Positions 19,702 to 28,230 are shown, numbered from the stretch's first letter. The stretch: 64,000 bases of DNA from an uncultured Pseudomonadales bacterium (GCA_943787675.1 CALSNK010000009.1:156946-220945); one strand, 5' to 3'. Translations and numbers: made by a program. The notes: a model not told the origin generated them from the letters alone.

Positions 19702-19771
19702 TGTGAACTTGAAACCTCAATAGGTCTGCGAGTCGGCCACGGTACTGGGTTTGGTCGACGATGACAAGAGA

Positions 19772-20509
19772 TCAGCCTGTGGCTAATTGGTTAATAGGGC
19801 TTTTAATAGAATCTACCATGGGGCGAGCAATAGGATGGGGATTGTAATAATGACGCCCCGATTTTAGCTGCACTATGTATTTTACTAGATTTTCGTAATC
19901 CAGATCACCTTCCGCCAGATTGATTGCTGCGGTATTAACGATCAGCAGTGGCGTGTCGTTGTAATGATAAAAGAACTGGGTGTAGGCGTCGTTTAACTGC
20001 TGAAGATAGGCCTGCTCTATGGGCTTTTCTATCGCTGTGCCGCGGCGCTGCACACGTTCATATAGGGTTTCTGTGGGGGCCTGCAGATAGATCACCAGAT
20101 CTGGCTTGGGCAGGTCGGTAATAATATTGTCATAGACGTTTTGATACAGGCGATACTCGTCGTCGTCCAAGGTGACCTTGGCAAAAAGCGGGTCTTTGTC
20201 GATCAGAAAATCCGAGACGCGCACCTGCTGAAAGATATCTCCCTGACGCAGATCCTGCAATTTACGCATACGCTGAAATAAGAAAAATAGCTGAGTGGGC
20301 AGAGCATTGCCCTTACGATCCTGATAAAACCGCTCTAAAAATGGGTTTTCTTCAGCTTCTTCAAGAAGTGTTTCATAGTTAAAAGTCTGGGCCAGACGTT
20401 TGGCTAATGTGGTTTTACCAATGCCAATGGGGCCTTCTATAGCAATGTAGCTAGGGATGCTCGATGCGGTGAGATCAAGTGCTAAATCATTGAGACTATT
20501 CTGTTCCAC
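19772..20509 (-). CDS. Deoxynucleoside kinase family protein
   Basis: Phosphorylates a deoxynucleoside (salvage) using ATP; substrate unknown. P-loop GPIGIGKTT is at residues 26-34. The family segment LLEEAEENPFLERFYQDRKG and the DR-type motif ERVQRRGTAIE follow, with the substrate helix FFLFQRMRKLQDL. GTG 20509 is chosen because GGAGG lies 5 bases upstream; a TTG at 20539 would add ten residues. It sits between panB and folK and is probably part of the same operon. Confidence 0.85.
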   Translation of the reverse strand: MEQNSLNDLALDLTASSIPSYIAIEGPIGIGKTTLAKRLAQTFNYETLLEEAEENPFLERFYQDRKGNALPTQLFFLFQRMRKLQDLRQGDIFQQVRVSDFLIDKDPLFAKVTLDDDEYRLYQNVYDNIITDLPKPDLVIYLQAPTETLYERVQRRGTAIEKPIEQAYLQQLNDAYTQFFYHYNDTPLLIVNTAAINLAEGDLDYENLVKYIVQLKSGRHYYNPHPIARPMVDSIKSPINQLATG

Positions 20510-20542
20510 ATTGCCCTCCGAGGTTTTTGCTGAGTCCAAATA

Positions 20543-21031
20543 CTATAATTTTACGATACCTTGGTCAGAGCAGTTTGCCAATAGGCTGAGGATATTTTCA
20601 CCCGTCGGCAAGACAATACTGGAATCTAAATCTTGAAGAGGGGCCAGTACAAAGGCGCGCTCATACATTCTGGGGTGCGGGATGGTCAATCGTTCGCTGT
20701 CTATAACCTGCTGATCGTAGAGCAGAATATCCAGATCTAGGGTTCTGGCTCCCCAGCGAATGGTGCGCATCCGGCCCTGCTGCTGCTCTATCTGCTGCAG
20801 GCAGTCGAGAAGGTCTAGGGGTGAGAGTTGAGTATTAAGATATGCCACAGCATTGATGTAATCAGGCTGATTGCCGGGACCAATGGCCTGGGTCTGGTAG
20901 CGATTGGACACCGCTAAAAGATGGATGTCGGGGTGCTGTGAAATACTGTCGATGGCATGGTCTAGCTGGGTTTCAGGACTGCCGGCATCACCTTCAAGGT
21001 TGCTGCCCAGCCCGATATATACCTCAGCCAT
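20543..21031 (-). CDS. folK: 6-hydroxymethyl-7,8-dihydropterin pyrophosphokinase
   Basis: Folate pathway kinase. It has 162 residues from ATG 21031, beginning MAEVYIGLGSNLEGD, the usual HPPK start. The signature RWGARTLDLDILLYD and IPHPRMYERAFVLAPL are clear. A longer reading to 21148 overlaps pcnB and is not supported by homology. The start is 8 bases from the pcnB stop. Confidence 0.95.
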   Translation of the reverse strand: MAEVYIGLGSNLEGDAGSPETQLDHAIDSISQHPDIHLLAVSNRYQTQAIGPGNQPDYINAVAYLNTQLSPLDLLDCLQQIEQQQGRMRTIRWGARTLDLDILLYDQQVIDSERLTIPHPRMYERAFVLAPLQDLDSSIVLPTGENILSLLANCSDQGIVKL

Positions 21032-21038
21032 AACGCGG

Positions 21039-22397
21039 CTACTCTGGTGTAGAGTTGGGCTTTGGTTTACGCCGATTACGACGCTTGCGATTACTGCCGG
21101 GATCGCCAACCGTACGAGACATCTGTTCCTGCATATCTTCGCTGGCATCCTGATAGGCCGTCCACCAGTCTCCCAGTCCGCTCAACTCTTCACCGGCCTG
21201 CTCGCGGAGTAACACAAAGTCATAGGCAGCACGAAAGCGTGGGTGCTCGGCGAGACGTTTGGCCCGATGTCCGCCTCGGCGGGGCAACAGTAGCTGTAAG
21301 TCCCAGATCTCGCGCATGGGCAGGGTAAAGCGACGGGGAATAGCCGTGATAGAAATCTGTTTGGCGATTACTTCGCCTGAGGCCTTACTCAGGGCATAGG
21401 CTGCCGAGTTGCCACGGTCGCGGTAATGAGCGGCCAGTTTTTGCACGGCTGGCCAGAGTAATGCGGCATAGATAAAGGCTGGCGTCACACGCTTTTTAGA
21501 GCGAATACGCAGGTCAGTATTGGTAAATGCCTGCTGAATAAGCTTGCTAGTAAGACCGTTGTTGTCTTTCATCATCCCGCCTATTTGGGGAATGATGCGC
21601 TCGAATAAGCCGTATTCATGGAGCAACCAAAAAGAGGCTAGGCCCTGACCACTCATAAATAGTTTGAGGGTTTCATCAAACAGTCGGGGTGGTGAAACAT
21701 GTTCTAGATCGGTTGCCAGCTTGTGCATGGGCTTGCCGGTGCGAGGTTCGATAGTGAATCCGAGCTTGGCGGCAAAACGCACCACTCGCAGCATACGTAC
21801 TGGATCTTCACGGAACCTTGTGGCGGGATCACCCATAATACGAATCATGCGCTTTTCAATATCACCCAGACCCTCGGCGAAGTCATGGATGCTGTTGTCG
21901 CCTGGATCGTAGTACATGGCATTGATGGTCAGGTCGCGGCGACTTGCATCATCGGTGAGGCTGCCAAATACATTGTCTCGCGTAAGCATCCCGCTATCGG
22001 TCTGCTGACGATGGTTTTTTCGGTTGCCATTAGATTTGTTTTCATTTGAGCGGAAGGTCGTCACTTCAATAATTTCGCGACTAAATTGGACATGCACAAT
22101 TTGAAAACGACGACCAATAATTCTTGAACGTCTAAATAATGATTTTACTTCGGCGGGTTTGGCATCAGTAGCTACGTCAAAATCTTTGGCCTTGAGCCCC
22201 ATAAGCAGGTCACGCACGGCGCCACCCACTACGTAGGCTTCGTATCCGGCATCCTGCAACACCTCGACTACTTTGCGCGCATCGCGGCTGATCATTTTGG
22301 GTGATAACGAATGATATTCGGACGTGACGATAGCGGGCTCACCAGTATCTCGTTGAGACTGACCCTTATCGAAGAACCTACTAATAATTTCCAGCAT
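21039..22397 (-). CDS. pcnB: Poly(A) polymerase I
   Basis: Adds 3' poly(A) tails to RNA, marking it for decay. It has 452 residues. The nucleotidyltransferase core has VVGGAVRDLLMGLKAKDFDV with catalytic D-x-D, followed by RRSRIIGRRFQIVHV and DDASRRDLTINAMYYDP. An RNA-binding helical region and a basic tail (NRKRRNRRKPKP) follow. Order pcnB-folK-panB matches Pseudomonas, where cbrB and the crcZ RNA lie upstream of pcnB. Confidence 0.96.
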   Translation of the reverse strand: MLEIISRFFDKGQSQRDTGEPAIVTSEYHSLSPKMISRDARKVVEVLQDAGYEAYVVGGAVRDLLMGLKAKDFDVATDAKPAEVKSLFRRSRIIGRRFQIVHVQFSREIIEVTTFRSNENKSNGNRKNHRQQTDSGMLTRDNVFGSLTDDASRRDLTINAMYYDPGDNSIHDFAEGLGDIEKRMIRIMGDPATRFREDPVRMLRVVRFAAKLGFTIEPRTGKPMHKLATDLEHVSPPRLFDETLKLFMSGQGLASFWLLHEYGLFERIIPQIGGMMKDNNGLTSKLIQQAFTNTDLRIRSKKRVTPAFIYAALLWPAVQKLAAHYRDRGNSAAYALSKASGEVIAKQISITAIPRRFTLPMREIWDLQLLLPRRGGHRAKRLAEHPRFRAAYDFVLLREQAGEELSGLGDWWTAYQDASEDMQEQMSRTVGDPGSNRKRRNRRKPKPNSTPE

Positions 22398-22559
22398 GTA
22401 CAGCGTGCCGATAGATAATTTAAAGCCGTTAGTCTACCAGAGGATCGCACAACAGGGGAGCATTGGATTAAGGATATGGCCAGAAGGGGTGGAGCTTGTA
22501 GCGATTAGCTCAAAGAGAGATAGCGGTCGGACGGGTATGTGTAATTCTACTGAGCCTGA

Positions 22560-22702
22560 AAAGTAAAAAGGGATTGCCCTAAGACAATCCCTTTCAATGG
22601 TTCTTAAAGTTCAAGCCCTAAAGCTGTAGCCCCCAGAACACTTTCGCAATCCATCCAATTTTTATTATTTTTTATTGTTATTATTACTCAAGAAATCGTC
22701 TT
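22560..22702 (-). ncRNA. Candidate small RNA with Hfq/Crc-type A-rich tract (CrcZ position)
   Basis: In Pseudomonas the crcZ RNA, which titrates Hfq/Crc through AANAANAA motifs, is encoded between cbrB and pcnB. Here the same gap, read on the minus strand, has a 29-base A-rich tract (plus-strand 22659-22687) with overlapping AATAATAA, AATAACAA and AACAATAA motifs. A Rho-independent terminator (22565-22594) follows. A possible sigma-70 promoter (TTGTAG, 16 bases, TAGAAT) overlaps the palindrome near 22720-22740. The 5' end is a guess, and the RNA would be much shorter than CrcZ. Assigned by position and motif only. Confidence 0.35.
22565..22594 (-). terminator. Rho-independent terminator downstream of cbrB
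   Basis: AAAGGGATTG (22567-22576) pairs with CAATCCCTTT (22585-22594) in a perfect 10-bp stem with an 8-base loop. On the minus strand it runs into TTTTTACTTTT, so it terminates leftward transcripts from cbrB or from the candidate small RNA. Confidence 0.85.
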
Positions 22703-22711
22703 GGTAATTCC

Positions 22712-22725
22712 ATTCTAATTAGAAT
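22712..22725. promoter_or_regulatory. Perfect 14-bp palindrome ATTCTAATTAGAAT
   Basis: A fully symmetric 14-mer, about 120 bases downstream of the cbrB stop. It overlaps the possible -10 region (TAGAAT on the minus strand) of the candidate small RNA, so it could be an operator. No regulator can be assigned. Confidence 0.4.
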
Positions 22726-22844
22726 TACGCTGGCTACAAGCGTTTTGTGGGTTTATTTTTTAACTGAGCATAGATCGCAGATAACTGTTACTTTTAGAAA
22801 CATACCTAAGTGAAAAGCCCAACAAATAACCCTATAGACCAGAC

Positions 22845-24125
22845 TTAATCTGATTTTTTACGACTAATGCCAAGCTTATTACGCCGTTCCCAAAGGGATT
22901 TTCGACTAATCCCCAGTTTTTGCGCCAGTGCGGTTTCACTCATATTTTCCTGATTTTCCAAGACAAAGCTGGTGAAATAATCTTCCAGGGACAGTCCTGC
23001 TGGCGCGTCGTTATTTGCACCGGGCTGCCGCTGCTCTATTTCAGGTTCTTCTTCATGCTGATCTTCTTCATAACCCATGCCGAGCAGTGCGGCAGTAATA
23101 GGCTGGCCAGGTTCCGACAATATAGCGCCCTGATAAAGCATATTTTGCAATTCACGGACATTGCCAGGCCAGCTGTACTCAGCTAAGGCCTGATGTGCGT
23201 CTGGCGATAGGTCTACGGTAAAACCAAGTTCCACAGAGTACTGGTCGAGAAAGTACTGAGTTAAGTAGGGAATGTCTGTGGCGCGGTGGCGCAGGGCTGG
23301 CACCTGAATACTGACCACATTGAGGTTGTAAAAAAGATCTTTACGAAACTTCCCGGCTTGACTCAATGCCTGCAGGTCAAGGGAGGTTGAGGCAATACAG
23401 CGAAGACTACTGTGTTGCTGTATGGCTTGCATAGCCTGAGATTGCAGCGCAGCGGGCAACTCGCAAATATTGGCTAAAAATAATGTCCCTATGGATTTTT
23501 CTGTTAGCTCTTGCAGCTGTTGAGAAAACGCCACAGCATTAACGGAGGCGCAGTTGATGGCCATAAATGCCTGCTCAGCCGCGGCACTGGCGCGATGAAT
23601 AATCTCGGCAATAATACGTTTACCGGTGCCACTCTCACCCTGAATAACCACGGGTGCTGCGGTGGGTGCCGCCTTATCTATAGTCCGTAGAATCTTGAGA
23701 ATCTCTGAGCTACTACCCATCAGTAGGTGGTTTTCGGCAATCGCCAAATCCACATCTTGCTTTGACTCATTGATGATGCGCTTGACCGCACTGACCATCT
23801 CATCATGATCAAAGGGCTTGGAGATATAGTCAGCGGCGCCCTGACGCATGGTTTCAACCGCAGATCTAAGGCTGGCATAGCTGGTCATGACCAACACGGG
23901 CACACAGCCGGCTGGATTGATTAGATCGGTTCCCGGACCACCAGGGAGGCGTAGGTCACTAATGATCAGGTCAAAACTATTGAGGTTAAACGACTCTCTG
24001 GCCGCTTTGACGCTGACCGCCTCACTGACCTCATAATGATGGCGCTCCAACAGCTTGCGTAGAGACGAGCGAATAATATCTTCGTCTTCTACGATTAGGA
24101 TGTTTTTAGGGTTGCTGTTACTCAT
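22845..24125 (-). CDS. cbrB: CbrB-like response regulator with degenerate AAA+ domain
   Basis: NtrC-family regulator of 426 residues, identified as CbrB by domains and by its place between cbrA and pcnB. The receiver (1-120) keeps phospho-acceptor D57 (LIISDLRLPG). The AAA+ domain keeps Walker A (GESGTGK, 163-169) but has no GAFTGA loop: the region after MAINCAS is shortened. Walker B reads GTLFLANI (213-220) instead of GTLFLDEI, and YRLNV reads YNLNV. The C-terminal Fis-type helix-turn-helix is intact (ETALAQKLGISRKSLWERR). The alignment is continuous on both sides, so this is not a frameshift. It should bind DNA but probably cannot remodel sigma-54 polymerase. Overlaps cbrA by ATGA. Confidence 0.88.
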   Translation of the reverse strand: MSNSNPKNILIVEDEDIIRSSLRKLLERHHYEVSEAVSVKAARESFNLNSFDLIISDLRLPGGPGTDLINPAGCVPVLVMTSYASLRSAVETMRQGAADYISKPFDHDEMVSAVKRIINESKQDVDLAIAENHLLMGSSSEILKILRTIDKAAPTAAPVVIQGESGTGKRIIAEIIHRASAAAEQAFMAINCASVNAVAFSQQLQELTEKSIGTLFLANICELPAALQSQAMQAIQQHSSLRCIASTSLDLQALSQAGKFRKDLFYNLNVVSIQVPALRHRATDIPYLTQYFLDQYSVELGFTVDLSPDAHQALAEYSWPGNVRELQNMLYQGAILSEPGQPITAALLGMGYEEDQHEEEPEIEQRQPGANNDAPAGLSLEDYFTSFVLENQENMSETALAQKLGISRKSLWERRNKLGISRKKSD

Positions 24126-26986
24126 GGCGGCGATGATAGTGGAAAAATAAGGGTCACAGTAGTACCGCAGTGACTATTTTCTGCCGGACTTGAAATTGAT
24201 ACCTCCGCCCCAAGCCGCTGCACCAGATTAAACACTACCCAGAGCCCCAACCCGGTTCCCTGACCTGGATCTTTAGAGGTCACGAAGGGCTCAAATAAGC
24301 GTCCTGACATGCCCTCTTCAATACCGGTGCCAGAGTCGCTGATGGTCACTCGAACCTGCTTGGTCTCGGCTGTGGCATTGATAATAATCTGACCACCAAG
24401 GGGGGAAGCATCTCGGGCATTGCTAAGCAGGTTTAGAAATACCTGAATCAACTGATGGTAGTCGCCGGTGATCATTAGCTGACTGTCGATATTGCAGACA
24501 CATTCAACCTCCGGTGTAGCGGTGCTCAGTGCGAGTAGCTGTATGGCTTCTGTGGCGGAATCATAAAGGTTCACCTGCTCAATCGGCTTTTGTAGGGCGC
24601 GATCACCTCGAGAAAAATTAATGAGGGACTGCACAATGCGATTGATGCGTTCGGTCTGGGCCAGAATATGCTGTCCAGATTCGGCGATCTGGTCAGGCTC
24701 GGTTTCATGCTGCAAATTCTGCGCGAGACAGGCGATACCCGTGACCGGGTTGCCAATTTCATGGGCCACTCCGGCGGCCAGCCGACCCACAGATGCCAGG
24801 CGTTCGTTGTCGATAGAGTTCTGTATTAGTACCACTGATTTGGTCTGATCTTCGATCAGTAAAATAATATCGGCACTGGCCCCTTCAATATTTTGTTCAA
24901 CAGACTTTTGTAGGCTGTACCAACGTACTTCGCCGTTTAGCTCGAGACGAAGGTTGTCGATACTCTTTTCGCCGCTGTGGATAAATCCACCAATGGCGCT
25001 GCACCAGGGTTCAGGCAAATCATTGATTGAGCTGCCGGTGGCGACTTCGGGGCTGATATTGGTGTAGTCGGCGATACTGGCATTCCACTTGAGTACTTCA
25101 CCGGTCTGGTCGATGGATATAATTCCGATGGGCAAATTATCCAGAATCTCACGGTGGTGGACGCGCAATTTGTTCAGCTCACTGGCAATGCCGGTGAGAC
25201 TGTCACCATGAATCGCCAGTACTGATTCAACCCGGTAAATATCATCGGGCTCTTTATTGGCTGCTAGGTTAATCGGCATGGCCTGCTGCATAATTCTGCT
25301 TGCGGCGAGCACGCCGTACCGCAGGTTTAATGAGGCGTTAATACTGTCGCGAATCTTGCGCAATGATCCAGGTCTGGTGTCGGAGCGATCGCAATCTGTA
25401 GCTTCTAGAGCTCGCTCCATCTCAATGTCGGCAGTATCTCCGAGTGCCAGACGCAAACTTGCCTGCATCTCGGATACCGATTTTTGGCTTATCTCGATGC
25501 GGGCAGGGATATAGATATTGTCCGCCATGCAAACCGCGGCATAGTATTTTTCTTTTTCGTCCATCTTGCCGTACAGGGAAAAAATACTGCTCAGGGTGAC
25601 ATTCAAGAGCAGGGCTTCAATGGCCCAGATATTCCAGTTCTGCATGCCAAAGGTCACAGTGTTATTAACCCAGGGCACCGTTAGGTTCCAGTCTCCAAAC
25701 AGCAGGGGCAGGGCTAGGGTTACCAGCCATACCAGCATGCCGGCGCTTAAGCCGACAATAAAGCCGAGACGATTAGCCTTGGGAATATAGATAACGGCCA
25801 GCATTCCTGGGGTTAGCTGGGCCAACCCAGAGAGACCGACTAGATAGAAATCGGTAATGCTGCGACCCTTGACCACCAGGCTTAGTAATAAGCAGGCAAT
25901 CAATAGCGTTGCGGCGATAATCATCTGACGTCTATTAATCCACTCGGAAAGCCCGGGCTGTTGCTGTAGATCTTTGTTCGGCAGTACAAAACTGTTCAAT
26001 GTGATCTTGGATATGGTTAGGGTCAGGCTGCAAATCAGTGCAATCGCCAGCAAAATAATACTGGCGGCACCCAAGCCTGCAATCACAGGATGTTGGGTGA
26101 GTGCTGGCAGGGCGAATAAATACTCCTGCAATGGCGACGAAGACTGCACCGCGATACCGCTCCACAGCAGTGGAAAAACAGGAATACAGGCCAGCAGTAT
26201 CAGCAGAGGGTAGGCCCAGGCGGTAGTACTTGCCTGGCGATCAGAAATATTTTCTGAGACCAGAATACTGAAGTTGATAGGCAGGGCAAAGCTGGCGGCT
26301 AAAAAGATGGTAAACAGGCTGTAGGAGGAATCCATCCGCTGCACAACAAAGCGCTGACCGCTATCTACGACCCAGGTATTCATCTCACCGACACTGCCGA
26401 ACACCGACTGAATCGAACTCCAGGCCGCAAGCCCCAGGGCCGGTATTAGCAGTAACCCGGCTGCGGCCATAAACCAGCTTAGGTGATTGACCACGCCAAT
26501 CAAAATAGAGCGCCGGTTGAGGTAGATAACAATCATGGCTAGCAGTGGCAGGCTGTAAATAGTCTGACCAAACAGAAAGCGAACAACGGAATCAATGGCT
26601 AATAGTTGGGCCAAGATTAGGGGGATTGCGATAAAAATCAAACTGACGCAGGCCGCCACAGCCACACTTTTCCCACGATAGCGGTAGGTTAAAAAGTCCA
26701 CTGGTGTTGCAAAGCGAATAATCTGACTGAGCCGGCGAATTGGGAAAAATATTAAGGGGGAAAAAATAAAAATAAGGGTAAAGCCAATCAGCGCCAAAAT
26801 AATACTGTAGCCGTAACGGCCCGCCATTTCGATGGAGCCCATGGCCAGAAGCACGCCGGTGCCAGAAAATAACGCCAGCACCAGTACCAGATGGTTGTCG
26901 CCACTACTCCGCAGCGCCAGAAAGCGCGTAATTAGTCCTGCAAGGGCCAGCATACAGGCGGTGGATAGTGCGATCTCAAGATTCAT
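24122..26986 (-). CDS. cbrA: CbrA-like sensor kinase with SLC5 symporter domain
   Basis: Membrane histidine kinase of 954 residues. The first ~500 residues form a sodium/solute symporter (SLC5) domain with about 13 helices. A linker and a PAS domain (ILDNLPIGIISIDQTGEVLK) follow, then HisKA with the H-box at about His742 (GVAHEIGNPVTG) and an HATPase domain (NLLSNARDAS, SGTGIEEG, GTGLGLWVV). ATG 26986 is chosen because AGGAG lies 6 bases upstream; the open frame extends upstream to 27136 without homology. In Pseudomonas CbrA senses histidine and other carbon/nitrogen sources and controls CbrB. Domain order and neighbours fit this well. Confidence 0.92.
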   Translation of the reverse strand: MNLEIALSTACMLALAGLITRFLALRSSGDNHLVLVLALFSGTGVLLAMGSIEMAGRYGYSIILALIGFTLIFIFSPLIFFPIRRLSQIIRFATPVDFLTYRYRGKSVAVAACVSLIFIAIPLILAQLLAIDSVVRFLFGQTIYSLPLLAMIVIYLNRRSILIGVVNHLSWFMAAAGLLLIPALGLAAWSSIQSVFGSVGEMNTWVVDSGQRFVVQRMDSSYSLFTIFLAASFALPINFSILVSENISDRQASTTAWAYPLLILLACIPVFPLLWSGIAVQSSSPLQEYLFALPALTQHPVIAGLGAASIILLAIALICSLTLTISKITLNSFVLPNKDLQQQPGLSEWINRRQMIIAATLLIACLLLSLVVKGRSITDFYLVGLSGLAQLTPGMLAVIYIPKANRLGFIVGLSAGMLVWLVTLALPLLFGDWNLTVPWVNNTVTFGMQNWNIWAIEALLLNVTLSSIFSLYGKMDEKEKYYAAVCMADNIYIPARIEISQKSVSEMQASLRLALGDTADIEMERALEATDCDRSDTRPGSLRKIRDSINASLNLRYGVLAASRIMQQAMPINLAANKEPDDIYRVESVLAIHGDSLTGIASELNKLRVHHREILDNLPIGIISIDQTGEVLKWNASIADYTNISPEVATGSSINDLPEPWCSAIGGFIHSGEKSIDNLRLELNGEVRWYSLQKSVEQNIEGASADIILLIEDQTKSVVLIQNSIDNERLASVGRLAAGVAHEIGNPVTGIACLAQNLQHETEPDQIAESGQHILAQTERINRIVQSLINFSRGDRALQKPIEQVNLYDSATEAIQLLALSTATPEVECVCNIDSQLMITGDYHQLIQVFLNLLSNARDASPLGGQIIINATAETKQVRVTISDSGTGIEEGMSGRLFEPFVTSKDPGQGTGLGLWVVFNLVQRLGAEVSISSPAENSHCGTTVTLIFPLSSPP

Positions 26987-27152
26987 CGAATCTCCTGCCC
27001 CGCTGCACGATATAGGATGCGTAGACCACCATAGCCCAGACCACAAAAGGCCTAAACCAGCTGCCATCTGGTTCAATGGCCCACTGAGCTGCCAGTGGGA
27101 AAACCACGGTGCAGAGCAGTAGAAGGGTGGCGACAAGTCGATAATTGAGCAT
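26976..27152 (-). CDS. cbrX: Small membrane protein overlapping cbrA start, CbrX-like
   Basis: A 58-residue ORF beginning MLNYRLVATLLLLCTVVF. It has two hydrophobic stretches (about residues 6-24 and 34-48) and a basic C-terminal end (IVQRGRRFDES). Its last 11 bases overlap the cbrA start, and the cbrA Shine-Dalgarno lies inside it, so cbrA translation is probably coupled to it. In Pseudomonas a small ORF, cbrX, precedes cbrA with the same overlap logic. The name is by position and shape, not by sequence alignment. Confidence 0.65.
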   Translation of the reverse strand: MLNYRLVATLLLLCTVVFPLAAQWAIEPDGSWFRPFVVWAMVVYASYIVQRGRRFDES

Positions 27153-27251
27153 GGGTTAGCTTATAGGTTCATCGTTGGTAAACGGGCTGTCGATGGTATG
27201 CAAGCCGGGAGCGCAAAGCAAACCCTTCTCAGGGCCGACCCCCAGGTTATT

Positions 27252-28190
27252 TTAGAACTCTTGCGGTGCAGCCATTTCCAGAGTGCCGGGTATTTTTGCC
27301 AGGGACCAGTGTTTGATGCCCCAGTCGAGTATCTCGGTGATGGACTGCTTGGCCAGCGCCGCGGGCGGTTCTTGTTGAAGCCAAACCAGTGCCGTAAAAA
27401 GATTGTGTGCTTCATCGCCGGGCACCAATGCTGCCGCATGGTTCTGCTTGCTAAGCTTTTGCCCGTCTGGGTTAATGGCCACAGGCAGGTGCGCATATTC
27501 AGGCTGGGAGTAACCAAGGCACTGCTGGAGGTAGATCTGTCGCGGGGTCGAATCCAGTAAATCTGAACCGCGCATAATATGGGTGATACCCTGATACTGG
27601 TCATCGACCACCACGGCGAGTTGATAGGAAAATAAGCCGTCTCGTCGACGCAAAACAAAGTCTCCCACCTCGGCCCGCAAACATTGCTGGTAATGGCCCA
27701 AAATCTGGTCGGTAAAACTTAGGTACGCTGCGTCTTCTCTTTCTATTTCACCTTCAATTCCACCTTTAGTTGGGACCCTATCGCCAACATTAAGTCTTAT
27801 GGCGTGGTCTTTGGCGGTGAGCTGTAAGTAGCGGCACTGGCTGTCATAAATACCACCCAACCGCTGCATGCGCGGGCGATTACATTGGCAGTAATAGATA
27901 AGGTCTTTTTGTTTGAGTTGGTCAAGGGCTTCAAGGTAGCTGGGAAGGCGCTCGCTCTGGTAGAGCACATTGCCATCCCAGTGCAGGCCATGGGCTTGCA
28001 GCTGCTGCAATATAGTCGCGCTGGCGCCTGATATTTCTCTGGGGGGGTCTATATCTTCGATGCGCACTAACCAGCGGCCACCGTGCTGCCTAATATCTAA
28101 ATAGCTTGCGAGAGCACTGACCAGAGAACCAAAATGAAGGGGGCCTGTCGGGGAGGGCGCGAAGCGCCCAATACGGCTTAAGGCTGACAT
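27252..28190 (-). CDS. gluQ: Glutamyl-Q tRNA(Asp) synthetase
   Basis: Truncated GluRS paralogue that attaches glutamate to queuosine at position 34 of tRNA(Asp). It has 312 residues from ATG 28190 (MSALSRIGRFAPSPTG). The HIGH-like motif is in FAPSPTGPLHFGSL and the KMSKS-like motif is KLSKQN. A zinc-site cysteine pattern (YCQCNRP, YDSQCRY) is present, and the anticodon-binding domain is absent as expected. Directly downstream of dksA, the usual order. A TTG 30 bases upstream is less likely as start. Confidence 0.95.
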   Translation of the reverse strand: MSALSRIGRFAPSPTGPLHFGSLVSALASYLDIRQHGGRWLVRIEDIDPPREISGASATILQQLQAHGLHWDGNVLYQSERLPSYLEALDQLKQKDLIYYCQCNRPRMQRLGGIYDSQCRYLQLTAKDHAIRLNVGDRVPTKGGIEGEIEREDAAYLSFTDQILGHYQQCLRAEVGDFVLRRRDGLFSYQLAVVVDDQYQGITHIMRGSDLLDSTPRQIYLQQCLGYSQPEYAHLPVAINPDGQKLSKQNHAAALVPGDEAHNLFTALVWLQQEPPAALAKQSITEILDWGIKHWSLAKIPGTLEMAAPQEF

Positions 28191-28208
28191 AAATAAGAAG
28201 CAGAATAG

Positions 28209-28230
28209 CCTGTGCAGCAATTTGCACAGG
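28209..28230 (-). terminator. Hairpin between dksA and gluQ
   Basis: CCTGTGCA (28209-28216) and TGCACAGG (28223-28230) form a perfect 8-bp stem with a 6-base loop, followed on the minus strand by a T-rich stretch (CTATTCTGCTTCTTATTT). It may attenuate readthrough from dksA into gluQ. Confidence 0.5.

Larger units (their letters stand above)
22398..22844 (-). other. 447-base gap between cbrB and pcnB
   Basis: This is the only gap longer than 300 bases. On the minus strand, from cbrB outward, it holds a stretch without a GG-N10-GC sigma-54 element, a 14-bp palindrome, an A-rich tract, a strong terminator, and then about 165 bases before pcnB with no recognisable gene. No ORF with coding character was seen. 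Confidence 0.7.

Noticed and set aside
21032..21148. Extended FolK start at 21148
   Set aside because: It overlaps the pcnB end and adds no HPPK homology; MAEVYIGLGSN is the family start.
22680..22844. Sigma-54 promoter for a CrcZ-like RNA
   Set aside because: Every GG on the minus strand in this part was checked for GC ten bases downstream; none fits.
26987..27136. CbrA starting at 27136
   Set aside because: That stretch is better explained by the small ORF in another frame, and ATG 26986 has a strong AGGAG ribosome site.
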